Shown one piece after another: positions 46,511 to 59,290 of a stretch of DNA of 64,000 nt (positions within the stretch are counted from its first letter, which is position 1; every line of letters begins with the position of its first letter). The translations under genes were made by a program, and so were the position numbers. The stretch is from assembly GCA_030435675.1 (NCBI GenBank), contig CM059622.1, positions 4,588,001 through 4,652,000 of the forward strand. Reading direction: 5' to 3'. The DNA comes from Steinernema hermaphroditum (Eukaryota > Nematoda > Chromadorea > Rhabditida > Steinernematidae). The notes below the pieces were generated by a model that was given only the letters and a program-made list of their open reading frames with translations, searched no databases and was not told where the DNA came from.

Positions 46511-48731
46511 ATTAATTGGTTTTGGGGCAATCTATGGTCGGAGGTGGCGGAAGGGGAGCACAGAAGTCGGCAGATTAATAATTTGATCAAAGCTTGGATA
46601 AGAGGATTTTCTGAATAAGGGAGGTAAGGCAAAAAAGTGAAAGTAGAATCGAAGAGGCCAGTGATGTGTTACCAGTGGTAAGATCTTTGTAAACGGTCTT
46701 AAGATGCTAAAAGAGGGTCAGCATTTGGAGAACCTGATGTTCCTTATTTGTGCAATCGCTGAACATGCTAATCCCATACATGCATTCTCAAATGCCACTA
46801 CTAACATCGAAAGAAGACATCTAATATCATCGTTAGTTACTGGTCTCATGGATAACCTTCAAGATAAGCCTAATCTGCTTGGCTCTTTTTCTTACGATCT
46901 TTTGCATATTTCTGGAACCTGAAACTCTAACGGCTCCATAACTCACCAATCTTAACCTCCTGAGACTCGAATAGTGAACTGAAGTTCTTACGACACAAAA
47001 TTTGGAGGAAGTGAAGAGAAGATCTGTAGGTTAAACACTAACTGAATCTCTAGGGCGATCATAGGAATTCCCTCCCAATGGACGGGTAGTCCTTTGCCTG
47101 CCTCAGAGCATCCATAGTTGACATCCCTTCTCCTGTAGGATGATGAAAAATCGTGCGGATCATGCCACTATATATACACATAATCCACATGCAGATTACC
47201 AGCGTTTTCCGCTTGGATAAACAAAAATAGCTTCCAGAAGGATGCGAAATTCCGAGAAAAACAAAAGCTGGTTTTTGCTCTCGTTGTTTACCTTAACATT
47301 TGTGCAATTCAGGGCCATTGTCGAATGTGGAATGCTATTTCACATCATTTGAGTGGAGGAGCTGCTATAGGAGAAGTTTCACATTGGGCCACTGCACTCT
47401 AGATCGTGCAAGATTGTATCCGTAACCTCCACTTTGAATTCAAAGGTTGCAGCTTGTACCAGTTCGCAGTACCTACTTTAAAATCACGTCAGAGGGCAGT
47501 TCAGAATTTAAACAGTTTTGTTGATATTTTTCTGTGATTTGTAGTTAAATTTCAACATTTATGTGACGAACACATATGCGCAGGCGTTGAAATGTCACCT
47601 ACCAGCAGTGGCCGGATGCTCATCTCACTTTCTGTGTCCCTCTTTGATATTTAACGCGTGACGCATGCAGTGTCACACTATGATATGCAGTTTACGGTAC
47701 ACACTACGGCTGCAAGAACGTGTGCATTTCACTGAATAGCTGAGAGAAACTTTCACGAAACATACGAACGAAGGCTGTTTTTAATTACCCGTTTCGTCGA
47801 GAGGCGTTTGTATTGTTATTCTAAGCTCCTCGGTGTCACATGGGAAAAATCAAAAGCGAAAACAGTAAGTGGGCGTAGTGAACGACGACGAAATGAATGT
47901 TGCAAGATGGGGGGACTCAAGACGTGAATTATATCAAACAAACGTGAAGTTGTATGTGATGACGTTGAAACTGCAGGAGTGACGTCTCAAAAACAGTAAT
48001 GAATGTACAATATTCCTGTCTCGTGGGTTGCTCATCGTCATCAAAATAGGCAAAGCATCGCCTTCTATTCGTCTCGGGGGAATCTTTGCTCTATAGAGTT
48101 TCAGAGGGCTTTATAGGATGTCATCACTGATGTGTTCATAGGCCGAAGTGTTTCTGTCGCGTCTCTGTCTAATTGGACACTTACGAATGTCTAGACTGCA
48201 ATCCGATTCAGTGGAATTGTCTCTGGAAATCCATTATGGAATATCATTCTCAGCTGATCTGTGCGGTCTGCAAAAAGACGTCCACTGAAAATAGCCCACG
48301 TTAGATCATGCTTACAGGCTGGGTTTCGAATCGGGAACATAAATCTTATAAAGTTGTTTGAACCCGGCGCCCTTCAGGCACCATTTCATTTACTCTTGAA
48401 TTGTAAAGCGTCATACAAAGCACAAAGAAGAACTCTATCGCACCGTAGTCTTCGACGGCGCAGACTTCAGAGTTGCAGTAGGTTTTAGATCGGAGGACAG
48501 TGACGATCTTTTTGGCAAGTCATTGGAACAACGAAGAATCCATGAGTTCTGGAGACGTCATAAAGAGTGGGATTGGAAATAGTTGCAAATGCCCTTCCCT
48601 ATACTTCTTGGTCAACTCGAGAAGTTTAGCGATGTTTTGGACTGCAGGTTCCACTTCCTTAACCCTTTTTTTGCTTTGCGTGAAATAACACTAACCACAG
48701 AGTACATAGTGTTCACCCCCCTCAAGCGGCG
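46511..48731. other. Intergenic, no supported gene
   Basis: A 72-codon plus-strand frame at 46704-46922 has no splice or homology support. Nothing else was recognised. Confidence 0.5.
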
Positions 48732-48945
48732 ATGTAGCTATTCTAATCTTTAGATCGTTTCAAGCCGGACCCAAATCCACCTTCTGAGCTGTACTTTACT
48801 AATCCCTCAGGAATGAAAGGCTAAATCTTCCTCTTGCGGACGGATGATCTGCTCGTGGCTAACGGTGTGAGTGATTCTAAAGTACAGCTCAAAAGGTGGA
48901 TTGTGGAATTGGCTGTCGGGTGGCTATTTTAAGAATAGCCACATG
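48732..48945. mobile_element. Inverted-repeat element, non-autonomous
   Basis: ATCCACCTTCTGAGCTGTAC at about 48776 is the near reverse complement of GTACAGCTCAAAAGGTGGAT at about 48882. The outer parts (ATGTAGCTATTCT and AGAATAGCCACAT) are also complementary. Arms are about 75 bp around a loop of about 65 bp. The right arm contains a perfect palindrome, TGGCTATTTTAAGAATAGCCA minus its centre. No coding capacity. Confidence 0.65.
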
Positions 48946-49039
48946 AAGGCAAACTGCACGCTACGGAGACCACATAGTGAGCGTTTGAAAGAAATTGTTT
49001 CGACGTTTTTGACGTCATAAGCGCCGTTTTGCGTAGTGA
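48946..49039. other. Short intergenic gap
   Basis: Nothing recognised. Confidence 0.5.
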
Positions 49040-49510
49040 CTATTCAAGACTGTCGTTAAGTATGAGTAAGTGATTCGGACACTGTGGGCGCTCATTAACT
49101 GTCTCGCCTAAGTGTTTGAGGGGGAGATGACAGTTGAAAGCTTCCGGAGCTGTGCTGAACTTCCTGTACAGGAATTTGTCGCACTTCCCGAAATATGTGC
49201 AAAATTGAAACATCTGAGATTGAGAGTAGCCAGACAAGGGTCTCAATTGAAATGTTTCGATGCTTAAAAACATAAAGGACAGCCTGAAATTGCTTGGACA
49301 ATCGCTGGCTACAACCCACTCAATTGGACATCTCTGCTCAGTACTTTTGATGCAAAAACAGGGGATTAGATGAGAAATGACCTGTGTGTGTAATGGTCTA
49401 CATTTTAGGCTGTTGGTCGTAGGCACATGACTTAGTTCCTCCAGTACGTAAGTAGACAACGCGCTGTGTATACAGGGAAACAGAGCACTGAAAAACATCA
49501 AAGGGACCAT
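49040..49510 (-). CDS. Possible secreted Cys-rich protein (156 aa), weak
   Basis: The longest uninterrupted frame in the gene-poor half after the 52.7-kb one. It starts MVPLMFFSALFPCIHSALS, which resembles a signal peptide, and has about ten cysteines over the rest. A CTCTTCAG acceptor lies about 15 bases before the ATG. Against it: codon choice is not C/G-biased as in the confident genes, and no domain is recognised. A chance frame is quite possible. Confidence 0.3.
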   Translation of the reverse strand: MVPLMFFSALFPCIHSALSTYVLEELSHVPTTNSLKCRPLHTQVISHLIPCFCIKSTEQRCPIEWVVASDCPSNFRLSFMFLSIETFQLRPLSGYSQSQMFQFCTYFGKCDKFLYRKFSTAPEAFNCHLPLKHLGETVNERPQCPNHLLILNDSLE

Positions 49511-51106
49511 AGGGTCAGAAACTGAAGAGATTCGTTTTAGCTCTTTCCTATGATTATTGCTGTTGAATCCAGAAAACAGTCGTTCATTGTTTGTGTCTAT
49601 AAGCCCCAGAAGCCCGAATCAAAGAAACAGTTTCTGGGATTTTGAAGTAAATCGGCACTTTGTGCGTGATTTCTGATTTGGTTTTAGGTGTCTACCTTCT
49701 AAGTATCTTCTCTTCTGCTATGCGCATCCTGTACTTAACCCCAATGTAGATATTCCTAAAGACTCAGACGTGGAATGATGATGTCAAACAGGAAATGCCA
49801 TTGTGAATATCAAGGGATATTTTAAAGAACTCAACCTATTCTCATTTGAATTGGTGTTCTGCGAACGGTTTCGAAGTACTTGCCATCTTGGTGCAGCAAT
49901 GAAAGTTGATTAAAGTTTAGTCATTCCTACGAATCCAATGGTTGCAAAACGGGTGGGCGAGTCATAATCGTGTGTCCTGCTGCGTCTGGCCGTAACTTAA
50001 GTAATTCGTAACCTAAGGTCTGAGCTGAACCACTATAATTCCCTGGCCCTTGGCAGACCCTTGACGTTAGGTAACAGTGTGACGAGATGGAAATCACTTC
50101 CGGAGAGCATGAAGAAGGTCAAATGTTTTGAGCGCCGGAAACGAAAGCGCATAGTTCCAAAGGTTCAAAAGGAGGCTATGAAAGCGAAGGCTACTGATGT
50201 AAAGCGGTGCGGTCAGTTGTGAAAGTTCAGGAAGTACATCATATACGAAGAAGCAACAGGCTTCTATGTCTCAGGCGGTTTATCAAAAGAAGCACAGATA
50301 GACCGGGGACAATAAGCCGAGGATAGGTGCACTTCCTGAACCGTGATCAGTGGTCATGATATCAGTGAAGCTGCGTACCTTGGCAGAATGAGATGCAAAA
50401 AAAAACAAAGAAAATAAGATCACAATTGACTACGTTTTCTCTTTGTGGTTATGATGGTTACGGTCGGCCAAAACAATATAATAAGGGGACTAACCACTAC
50501 CCTCCTCGTTTAGAAAATGTGTGTCCGACAGGCTCTTCCAGTAGCCATTTAAGTAAAGCATGGAACATGGTAAAAAATGCGATAATTTAGCTTTCGATAT
50601 ATGTGAAACATCCTGTTGTTATCTACATATAATATCAACGCATGCGTGTAGACCGGCGAAGTCACTAAATATACATTTCTCAGAAAACCAACGCCTGAGT
50701 GGGAGCGCCTACCGTATCTTCTAAAAAAGGAACTTACGGACCAGTACCTCTTTGCACTTCTTAACGATCCGATTTTCAGCGTCGCCGATCTTCAAAGAAC
50801 AACTGCAGCAATTATTTAATTTTTCTCTTACATCATACATCTGACGCAGTCAAGAATCTGGAAGCATTCTGGCGACAATGCGGAAACGGTAAAGGTCACC
50901 TGAAGGAAACGAAAACTGCACATAACCGAAAAACGGAACGATTCACATTTCCGCTGAAGCGAATTCACGGTGACATCAGGCCAACATGAGCGGACTAAAC
51001 TCAGTTTGTCCATCGCGTAAGCCATGCGGAAAGGTTGGACGATGCCTAAAAATTCATGCACCGTGAAGCGAAGGGCGCCATTTTTGAAGTGCGCAATTTG
51101 GGATGT
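49511..51106. other. Intergenic, no supported gene
   Basis: No supported feature. Confidence 0.5.
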
Positions 51107-51352
51107 TTTGAGGAGTATTTTCGAATGCCCCAACAAAAGTGACGTCTCCGTTATTTGGGGGAATCAGTGAGCAGGACACAGTGGCTTGTGAACGAAAACA
51201 GTGAACTTGAAACAGAGGATGGAATAATTTATGAGGCTATACTTTGAGATAGCGCATCCGGCAGAACATCGAAGAGGGTGGCTGTGGGTGGCATCTTCAT
51301 CAGGCAGGCTATTTTCGAATGTGCCAGCTGTAATAAAAGTGACGTTTCCTAC
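51107..51352. repeat. Pair of short direct repeats
   Basis: ATTTTCGAATGCCCCAAC and on to AAAAGTGACGTCTCC at about 51117-51160 recurs as ATTTTCGAATGTGCCAGC and on to AAAAGTGACGTTTCC at about 51310-51355. On the minus strand both are inside open frames (GDVTFVGAFEN and GNVTFITAGTFEN). They may be remnants of duplicated exons. Confidence 0.4.
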
Positions 51353-51355
51353 ATT

Positions 51356-54300
51356 TTTAATACCGTCGTAAAGATGACCGTGATCTGTGTGGTAGACGAT
51401 CGGTGAACGTGAAACATGAGGATGGTCAAAACAAGCCAGTAAAAATTCTATAAATGAAACTGGCATGTCTATTTTTAGATGAACTGATACATCGAAGAAT
51501 CGAATGTGAATCCAGGAACCAAAGTGTTCTATTGTGCATCATCGGAGTTCCATAGGCTTCAACCGCCACTATGAAATCTTTCCTCTATCCGGTGATCACG
51601 AAAAGTTTCTTTTCTAGTTGGTCCTTCAAATCGGAACACAAACTACTTGCTCACTCAATACAGCGCTCATTCTAGTGCTGCATGTTTTCCCCATAAATGA
51701 GCACAAATTCCTGAAAACCACGTGACAGTCGGCGTCCGTATCTGATCGCAAAGCTCAATTCACGATCTTTAAACACCGATTTTTGATCCACCCGCCGTCA
51801 TGCCGTGTTTTGCAGCACCACGCGAATTCCACATGTAATCTCCTATTTCGGCGAATGATGTTTGTTTTCGAGCAGCGGGATAGCCGCGCCGTCTGGATGA
51901 CATTTAACGAGGAAGTCGTGTGTGTATCGTATGTGTGGAAACCTAATTCTGATTCACTATACAAGTACTACATCTCGATGAAAAGATATACGTCGACGTG
52001 TGAGCAGACGTAATTAGATGACGTTTAATTATGACATATGTTTTTGAATTGCCGACGATCCCACTGTCGTGAATGGATACGTGCTCAGGAATAAAGCTAC
52101 ATAGAAAGCAGATCGACAACATACAAATAGGGAACTTGTCTGGGGCTACGTCAAAAAGAAAGCGAAGAAATTTGCGAGACTTCCCGAAAATGACGTTTCG
52201 CTTGTTTTGATTTAGAAATGATGAAAACAATGAAAATTATATGTGAAACAAGATATGGCATGGAAGTAGGGGACTCTAGAAATAACCAAAAGTGACCTAT
52301 AGAGAAACTGGACGCTTTGATCAACTTCAACGGAGGCTCTCTTGCCTTACCCGAATGCGATTACTTGTTTCATCAGGTCTTTACCGCGAATGTATCTATC
52401 GGGATCATGGATGGAGTTCCAGCAACTTCAAATGTTCGCAAGTTTGTTTTGGGGGCAGTGAAGCTTTTTTAAGTTTATAAGAAAGATACCTTTCTTCCAA
52501 GGGGCTTCTGGAAGAGAGATAACAACCGGTGTGAGTTGTGCCCAAACCAGTCTCCAGATCGTCAAAGGTTCAGTCTGAAGTTTCCAGCTATGCATGCTGA
52601 TTCGGTGGCAGTTTCCTATTTTCTTTATATACTACTAGATTAGAGCCGTAGTGTTGCCAACTCCAATACCAATTTGCCAAAATATTTCGGGATGCGCTCG
52701 TTTTTGGCGCTGCCGCAAGAAGCCGAAGTCTCTTTTAAACTCCCAAATCTGTAACTGCTCCGATAATGGTTTTCCCACCTCGCCCCCTGTGCCTCATGGT
52801 CACGCCTCGACCGGATTTAGCCTCTTCGGCTCACCGATGGTCGCTCATACTACGGTCATCGCTATGTTCGAATATCATCTCCACCCGAAGCTAAATGAAA
52901 TGGTATCCTTCTTTAACGATGGGAGACATCTCCGCAACACAATACGGTTGATTCGGGAAGGTGAATCGGAAATTGGAGTGACTACTCCATTCGCTTTTCA
53001 TTTTCTGAATGACTGTTTAACGCACATTCATGTTTGCCTAATAAGATATACGGCGCTATATCGCATTACGTTACCAGTTAGCGTCTCGTCAGCATGCGTC
53101 ATCCCCGTCTCACTAATCCGTCGGGATGCAAATGAAAACATCGGATGTTCACCCTGAATTCGAAAGTAGCCGTCGGTCCAAGAGTCCAGGGAGCGTTCTT
53201 CGAACAGCGCCGTGGGTTCATGTCGGTGGCCGCACGCTAAGTGGCGAAAAAAATGTTGCCAAGCGCCAGGCATTGCGTGACTCGATTAACGAGACTGTAG
53301 TCGGCGGCGAAGCGGCGGAAATGTAGGTTCTCTGAGCGATTTGGCGGATTGCATGACAGGAACTGCGAAAAAGGTTTGCAGGTGGAGGAAGCTAGACAAT
53401 GGGATGCTGTGAAGGTGTCAGATTGTAGGGAGAGCACAAAAAGTTGGCTTCTGATAAGGCCTGCAGAAATGTGCATGATGTGTGGCAAATCAAGATCAGA
53501 AAAATGCCGTTGGTATGAAATTAAGGCTAGGTTCAGAAGTAAACAAATTTGTATAAGTTCATAGAAGTTTGAGTTCACAGAGGCGTAAAAGACAAAAAAA
53601 TCTTCATGATGATAATGGACATCGATAAATTATTCATTCTTGCCCTTTAGGCTAATGAGTTTGTTGTGCAGAAACTTCTTTTCAAGCTGGCACCGCATCA
53701 GAAATTCGACTGGCATATAACTTCATTAATTTAGGAACTTTGGACCCTTAACGGACGAGTCTTTAATTGACCTTAGGACGGCTACTACGGGGAAGGAAAC
53801 AAGTCCAAATGGAAGTGAAGCTGGAAAAGCAACGATTCACTTGACTGTTCCGTTATGGTACACACCATACAAAAGCGCCTTTTTGCATTTTCCAGAAAAC
53901 AGTGCTTATTTTGTAGCCCTCGAACAAGAACTGCTGGAAATTTCTTGTTGTCATACTCAGAAGATACGAATCGAGCTCTGTAGAAGGCCTAATTGTAATT
54001 TGTCGACTTGCTGTGCAGCAAACCACAACTCCAGTACATTTCTGCTCTATTCTGGATGCGCTACAAGTACCTTCCAGTGCCTACCCAAATAAAAAATTGT
54101 CCATTTTCTGAACGATCAAAAGGGGCAAACGTCGACCCCACGCAAATTTCTATTGTAGCCACTTTGTCTACTAAACTTTGGCCTCATTTTGTATGCGAAT
54201 TGCGTCCGTATGTTCGTCTTTAATGAGGTACAAGTACATCGGGAATATATAACCTGAAGATACAAATTTCTTTCCTCGAACAGTTCTGGATATAATTCTT

Positions 54301-54829
54301 ACATAGAAGTTTCCATGCATAGCTACCGTAAGCCACAATTGATCACTGAATTTTGCTTCTGGGATCAATCCACGCATCCGTTGAGAAGCGGAACAACGAC
54401 ACCCACCTACAAGGAATTCCATTTAAATGTTATTATAAATGTCATTGGATCTTGACCATTCAGAGATCGTTTGGGCATTTTGAACACACTGCGATTTACC
54501 TGTTTTGAGGATAATAAGATTATGGGTGGTGAGATTAAAAATGCAATGCACACCTCCCGGTAAGTGGCTTGAAACGATCATGATGGAGATTGTCTCTTAT
54601 CTCAAGCTTTAACACATTTACAATCCCACACATACGCTGACCTCGAAATCTTCGAGGAAGCAAAAGGCTGAACACTGCTGTTTGTTTGTGAGCACTGTTG
54701 GTGCGGCCGATCTTTCATTTGTGTTCCCAGCGATCGGCCGGTAGTCCACTTGCTCTCTCTGAGGTTCATTCGGACGAGTTTTGGAGGTTCATTCATTCAC
54801 ATCCCGCCGAGAAGACCGTCAGCTCTGCC
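51356..54829. other. Intergenic, weak open frames only
   Basis: A 168-codon plus-strand frame at 52651-53157 is the longest here. It has no recognisable domain, signal or splice context, and mixed codon use. Confidence 0.45.
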
Positions 54830-55110
54830 CTACCTCCCACGCCGCCCACTCAACCCGAGGAATCGCTCCAACTCCGAAGTGTGCTCTGCCAGCTGATCCA
54901 CAGATGGGAGTCCTCTTTGTCCGCTGAGCTTCACCATCGCGCTACTTCCGGATAGAGCTTCTTCACTGCTTCGAAGCTCGCACACACTGATCGGTTAGCC
55001 ACCTTCAACTCAGACGTCGCGCCCTGCGCCAAACAAAGAAGGAAAGCAGCGACAATGTTTTTCGTTGCGCATTTTGGAATTTCTTGCATGGTGAATGCCA
55101 TTGAGCCAAG
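54830..55110 (+). repeat. Dispersed repeat Y, copy 2
   Basis: The partner of 42530-42790, more than 12 kb away and in the same orientation. The shared blocks occur in the same order with different spacing, so both copies have gained and lost bases. Confidence 0.55.
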
Positions 55111-58100
55111 AGTAAATAGAATGGTATGTATGCCCATTTGCATGTGGTGCGACAGGGATGGAGTTGGATGGTCGTGGCTTCTTCGTACGACGGTGGAAGT
55201 ATGGCTCTGTGTCTGGGAGCCGACCGCTTACTCAACCCATTTCTGAGAGAGCGAACGAGCAACGTCAGATCCTCAAGCGTCAAACAGATCGTCGGCGACA
55301 CAAATGGAAGACCACCCATACTGGTACCATTCGGGGTGGCCAAAAATGGCATCTAGACAAAAGGCTGGACTACCATTTTTGCGAGCATCCAAGCACGAGT
55401 TCGGTCGGTTTCCTTCGTTTTCCGACCGGTCTCATCTCAGGAAGAAAAGCTCACGGAAATGAGATTCTAGACTTCTCTCTAGATGCCATTCCACCCTCAG
55501 CTTACGGCTTCTATACCAATTCTTACACAAAAACTTACAGGGTACACTCCTTCGTTAACTCTTAAAAGCTACAAAATGATGTTACATGCTATTTCGCTCC
55601 CAGTTTCATGAATTGTGCTGTACTCCTTGTAAAAACTGTTTGAATAGCTACGAAACGGTTTTGGGAGAACAAGGCATGTCGGGTTGTAGTTTTTCATATT
55701 TTTAGTACAAATCGGGTCGCCGAGAAAAATGTTTTTCACAGAACTGCAGCTCCTTCCAAATGCCAAGGGTGCTAGAGGTCAAATCCCATCGAACCCATGT
55801 AATGTAGTCTCTCCTCTACGTCACGTGTTTACCATACTTCGTTCATCCGGCATATGTTGAGATCGAGAGAGGTTTATGTCTGGAACGTCCAAAACGGAAA
55901 TCAGCTGAGGCAAACATTTTAGATTTCGTCGGGATCAGGAATCACCACATGTTCGTCCCGGAAATTCAATTAGTTTTTTTTGCCTCGAAACCGAACATTT
56001 TTGTCGACATTTACTGTGATTTGAAGAGGTGTGAAGTACGAGAGATGTTTTCGTTTTTTAAGAGTTTTTTTATTTCAGACCGGATTAGGTGACGCTCTGT
56101 ATTTTGTCTGGCCTTGACCACACTGAATGTAGATTGTGAGAAACTGTGTGTGCGCCTAAAAATAGCACCTCAGTCGATCTGTGAACTGGGGCCTAAGAAG
56201 TAAAGTGCAGGCAAAAATAATTGTGAACGTACGCAATAGTGAAGACAAAAAACAACATGTGGGCAAAGGAAGACAATGGTGCAGCCTGGAAGGGCACCAC
56301 ATGTCGTCCGGCTTTAAACGTCGCCTGGAAAGGACAGGACGGTTGTCAACCATACGAGAACTAAGAGACCAAGAAAGGAAGTTGTTGAAGGGGGACACGA
56401 AGAAGAAGATCGGCTGAACTAAAGGGAAAAAGTAAAATTTATGGATGAAGATTGATCTTAAAAATGAAAAAAAATATGTTCGTCTCGTTAGCTTGGGGTT
56501 TTCAGCACGATCCGTTAGTGGAACTTTCAGTTTGTGCTTTCACGTAAAGATTACAATCTTGGTGGTAAGTTAAGTATAATTTCATTTTTGCCATATTTCT
56601 TGTGGTGTGCCCTAATGTCTGCAAATCGAATATAGTTTATGGTTTGTGACTCACAGTTTCACCGATGCCATACACAAAAAAATGGCTGCGTTAGGCTCTT
56701 TCTCAACGGAGGTATAAATATCATTTTCGATCAGAGTGCATTTCGAAAAAATAGACCCGACAACCCCAGTTACATATTAGGGGAAACATACGGTAACATT
56801 CAAACGAGTACTTGGGGATTATGACGTGACTGATGAACTTTTAGAAAAAGTTTCCAGTGACGCAGTGATGTGCATCGAAAGAGCTCGACGGTATAATGTA
56901 AGTTAGGGGCCATCAAAGGGACACGACATCCTAGGGTCACGACTATGTTGCATTTTAAGCAGAGCTTTTGTAAATCAATTATTCGATATAATTTATTTAA
57001 TTATATTGCACCAAAAGTGTCGGAGTTTTAAAAGTGTATGTCTACTGGTGTAAAGGCGCGCATTTCACCCCAGGGTGGTCAACATTCGATGTCTCATAAA
57101 TCGGAACACGTGGTATCCAGAGAGGTCCAAGTTATATGATGGATGAGCGGGAATCTCTCAGCCTAGTTCGTGGACTTACTGTACTTGAGTCTTTAAACAA
57201 GCTGTACGTTGCTATGGAACAGGGTAATCTTTTTCTTGTCTGGTCTCGTTTTCCACGAAGAAGTGGTGACCTTCTGAAGTTGTTCTGATGTTGGGGCTTG
57301 GGATTAGGATAATGCTCTTCTTCTGGAGCCACCTACTGCGGATTCCTTCGAACGTTAATGGTTAGGGCCTATTTTCCGTCATCTGTGACTAAGTGGGGCA
57401 GGAACGATCGTCTGTTTAAATTGGTGGGGAGAGCAAAAAGCTCTCAGCTTCTTTTTAGATATGTAGCAATCACTCGACTACTTTCCACCCTACTCCTCCA
57501 TTGCTACATCGATTGCAGACTGTGAGCATTCACATTCTTTGCGTCTACCTCCACTTCCTCTCTTAAATACAACAAAGCTCATGGGAAGAGGAAATAAATT
57601 CCCGTTGAATTTCATAACAAACAGCAATTGGAAAACAAGAATGATACAATAAATCGTAGGATATGAAAAGGGTTTTCCAGGAAATTGAGGAACACAATTA
57701 ATGAGGAACGAAACACGAATAGCAATGGTAAACGGGGATATTCCTGCGTCTGACAAGCAGTGATGTTTACAAAAGTTTGGATATCTAAATGTCAAGCTGA
57801 CACATTCCGAAATGTGTCCGAAAGGCATAAACTAATTTGGATTTAGTGGGATAAAAATAGAATAGAGTAAGTTGAATTGCGATGTCACATAGAAAGGGGT
57901 GCGTCATGGGAGGGCTTGCACGCCTGATATGCTCCTGCATCCATCAAATGGCCTTTTAGGCGCCCGGATAGTTGGCGTCATTTGCATTCTACAAAGTTTA
58001 CTTTCCGCGTGCATAATAAAACACAGCGCTCCTTTAGAATTCACTCGGCGATCTTCTCTCCCATTCACGAAAATGCCGAACTCCTCTATTTTTATGTCTT

Positions 58101-59130
58101 CCGCCTGTCAGTTGACTAATTTTGTTTTGCAACGTCTACGGAACGTTTTCGTCGACCACTGTCGCTGTATAATGAATTGAGGGGGCGCCGATTCAGCTGA
58201 CAAAAACAGCAGATCGCGCCAATTAGGAATGCGGGACAGCGACTCAACGTCAGAGACCACAATTTGGGGATTTTTCAAAAAGCGCTTTTTTTTTGCACCA
58301 CTCTTGCAATGTTGCATTTATGAGCGAATGGGGAGTAAAAATAGAGCGTTGGCTGTGATCGGAAGTCACAGAATGTGACGTCAGGAGACGTGCACCAGTA
58401 AACAGCAGGTAGAAGCTGCGAATTATGCTAAAATTGGGCAGATAATGAGCATTAGGCGACTTTGGGAAAGAGCATGAGGGATCCTTTTCATGAAATCCCA
58501 GAAGTTGGAAAATTGCGAGTCATCAAAAGTTTACCTATCATGAGACGTTTGCTTAAGATTGCTCATAGCCTTTCTTAAGTTCATTTATTCATCATACCAG
58601 AACACAAGCGTTAATCCCTCTAATTTTGCAGATATTTCGCTTTGTTTCATTGGTAAATATCACCTAGTCATCATCTTTTGTTCGGCCAAAAATCGCATGG
58701 CATTAGCCGTGAATATGTCAAGCATGTGTGACATCAGTTCTTTTGTCAACAGCATCCGAAATAAGAAACCGGCATAATTACTCGTGGCTAAATAAGTGTT
58801 TGTCTCGGCGCCTTATCCCAATATAGAAACTCAACCGATTGTCAATGAAACATACAAAACAACAATAAAAACAAGGAAGCCACTAGAAGTGACGTGTATT
58901 TTGGGGAAATGAAAAACAGCACTGTTTTGCACAGAGGAAAATAAAAAAAGAAACAAATTTGAGTTTTTGCGAAACGTCTCTGGGGAGAGTTTAGGTCAGA
59001 TGGGATCAAGTATCACTCAGTAAGCTTGCAGCCGATCCAGTAGCCCCATGTGCAAGGAATTTTCGCCCCCAGATATATCTGGTTTTCGAGAAAGACACCG
59101 CTCCTCTCTGTCCGAGAATCAGCGCTGGTC
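55111..59130. other. Intergenic, no supported gene
   Basis: Overlapping open frames at 55005-55565 on both strands follow repeat Y and may be part of it. Nothing else is supported. Confidence 0.45.
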
Positions 59131-59290
59131 CCAGGCTGGAGTCCGTATTACAGTAAACGGATCAACGGTCCGTTATCCGCCTGAACGTTGGAACCAGAGT
59201 GGGCGGATTAGCACTGGGACAATTCGAATCCGAAATCAACATTGTGGATAATCCGAATGGGAAATCCGAAAAATCCAATCCGAATTCAGC
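59131..59290 (+). repeat. Iterated AATCCGAA words
   Basis: The octamer AATCCGAA and close forms (TAATCCGAAT, GAAATCCGAAAAATCC) recur about five times in the last 65 bp, after a stretch with CGGATC/GATCCG-like words. A short local repeat. Confidence 0.45.

Noticed and set aside
52651..53157. 168-codon open frame
   Set aside because: Longest open frame in the right half, but no recognisable domain, signal, splice context or biased codon use.
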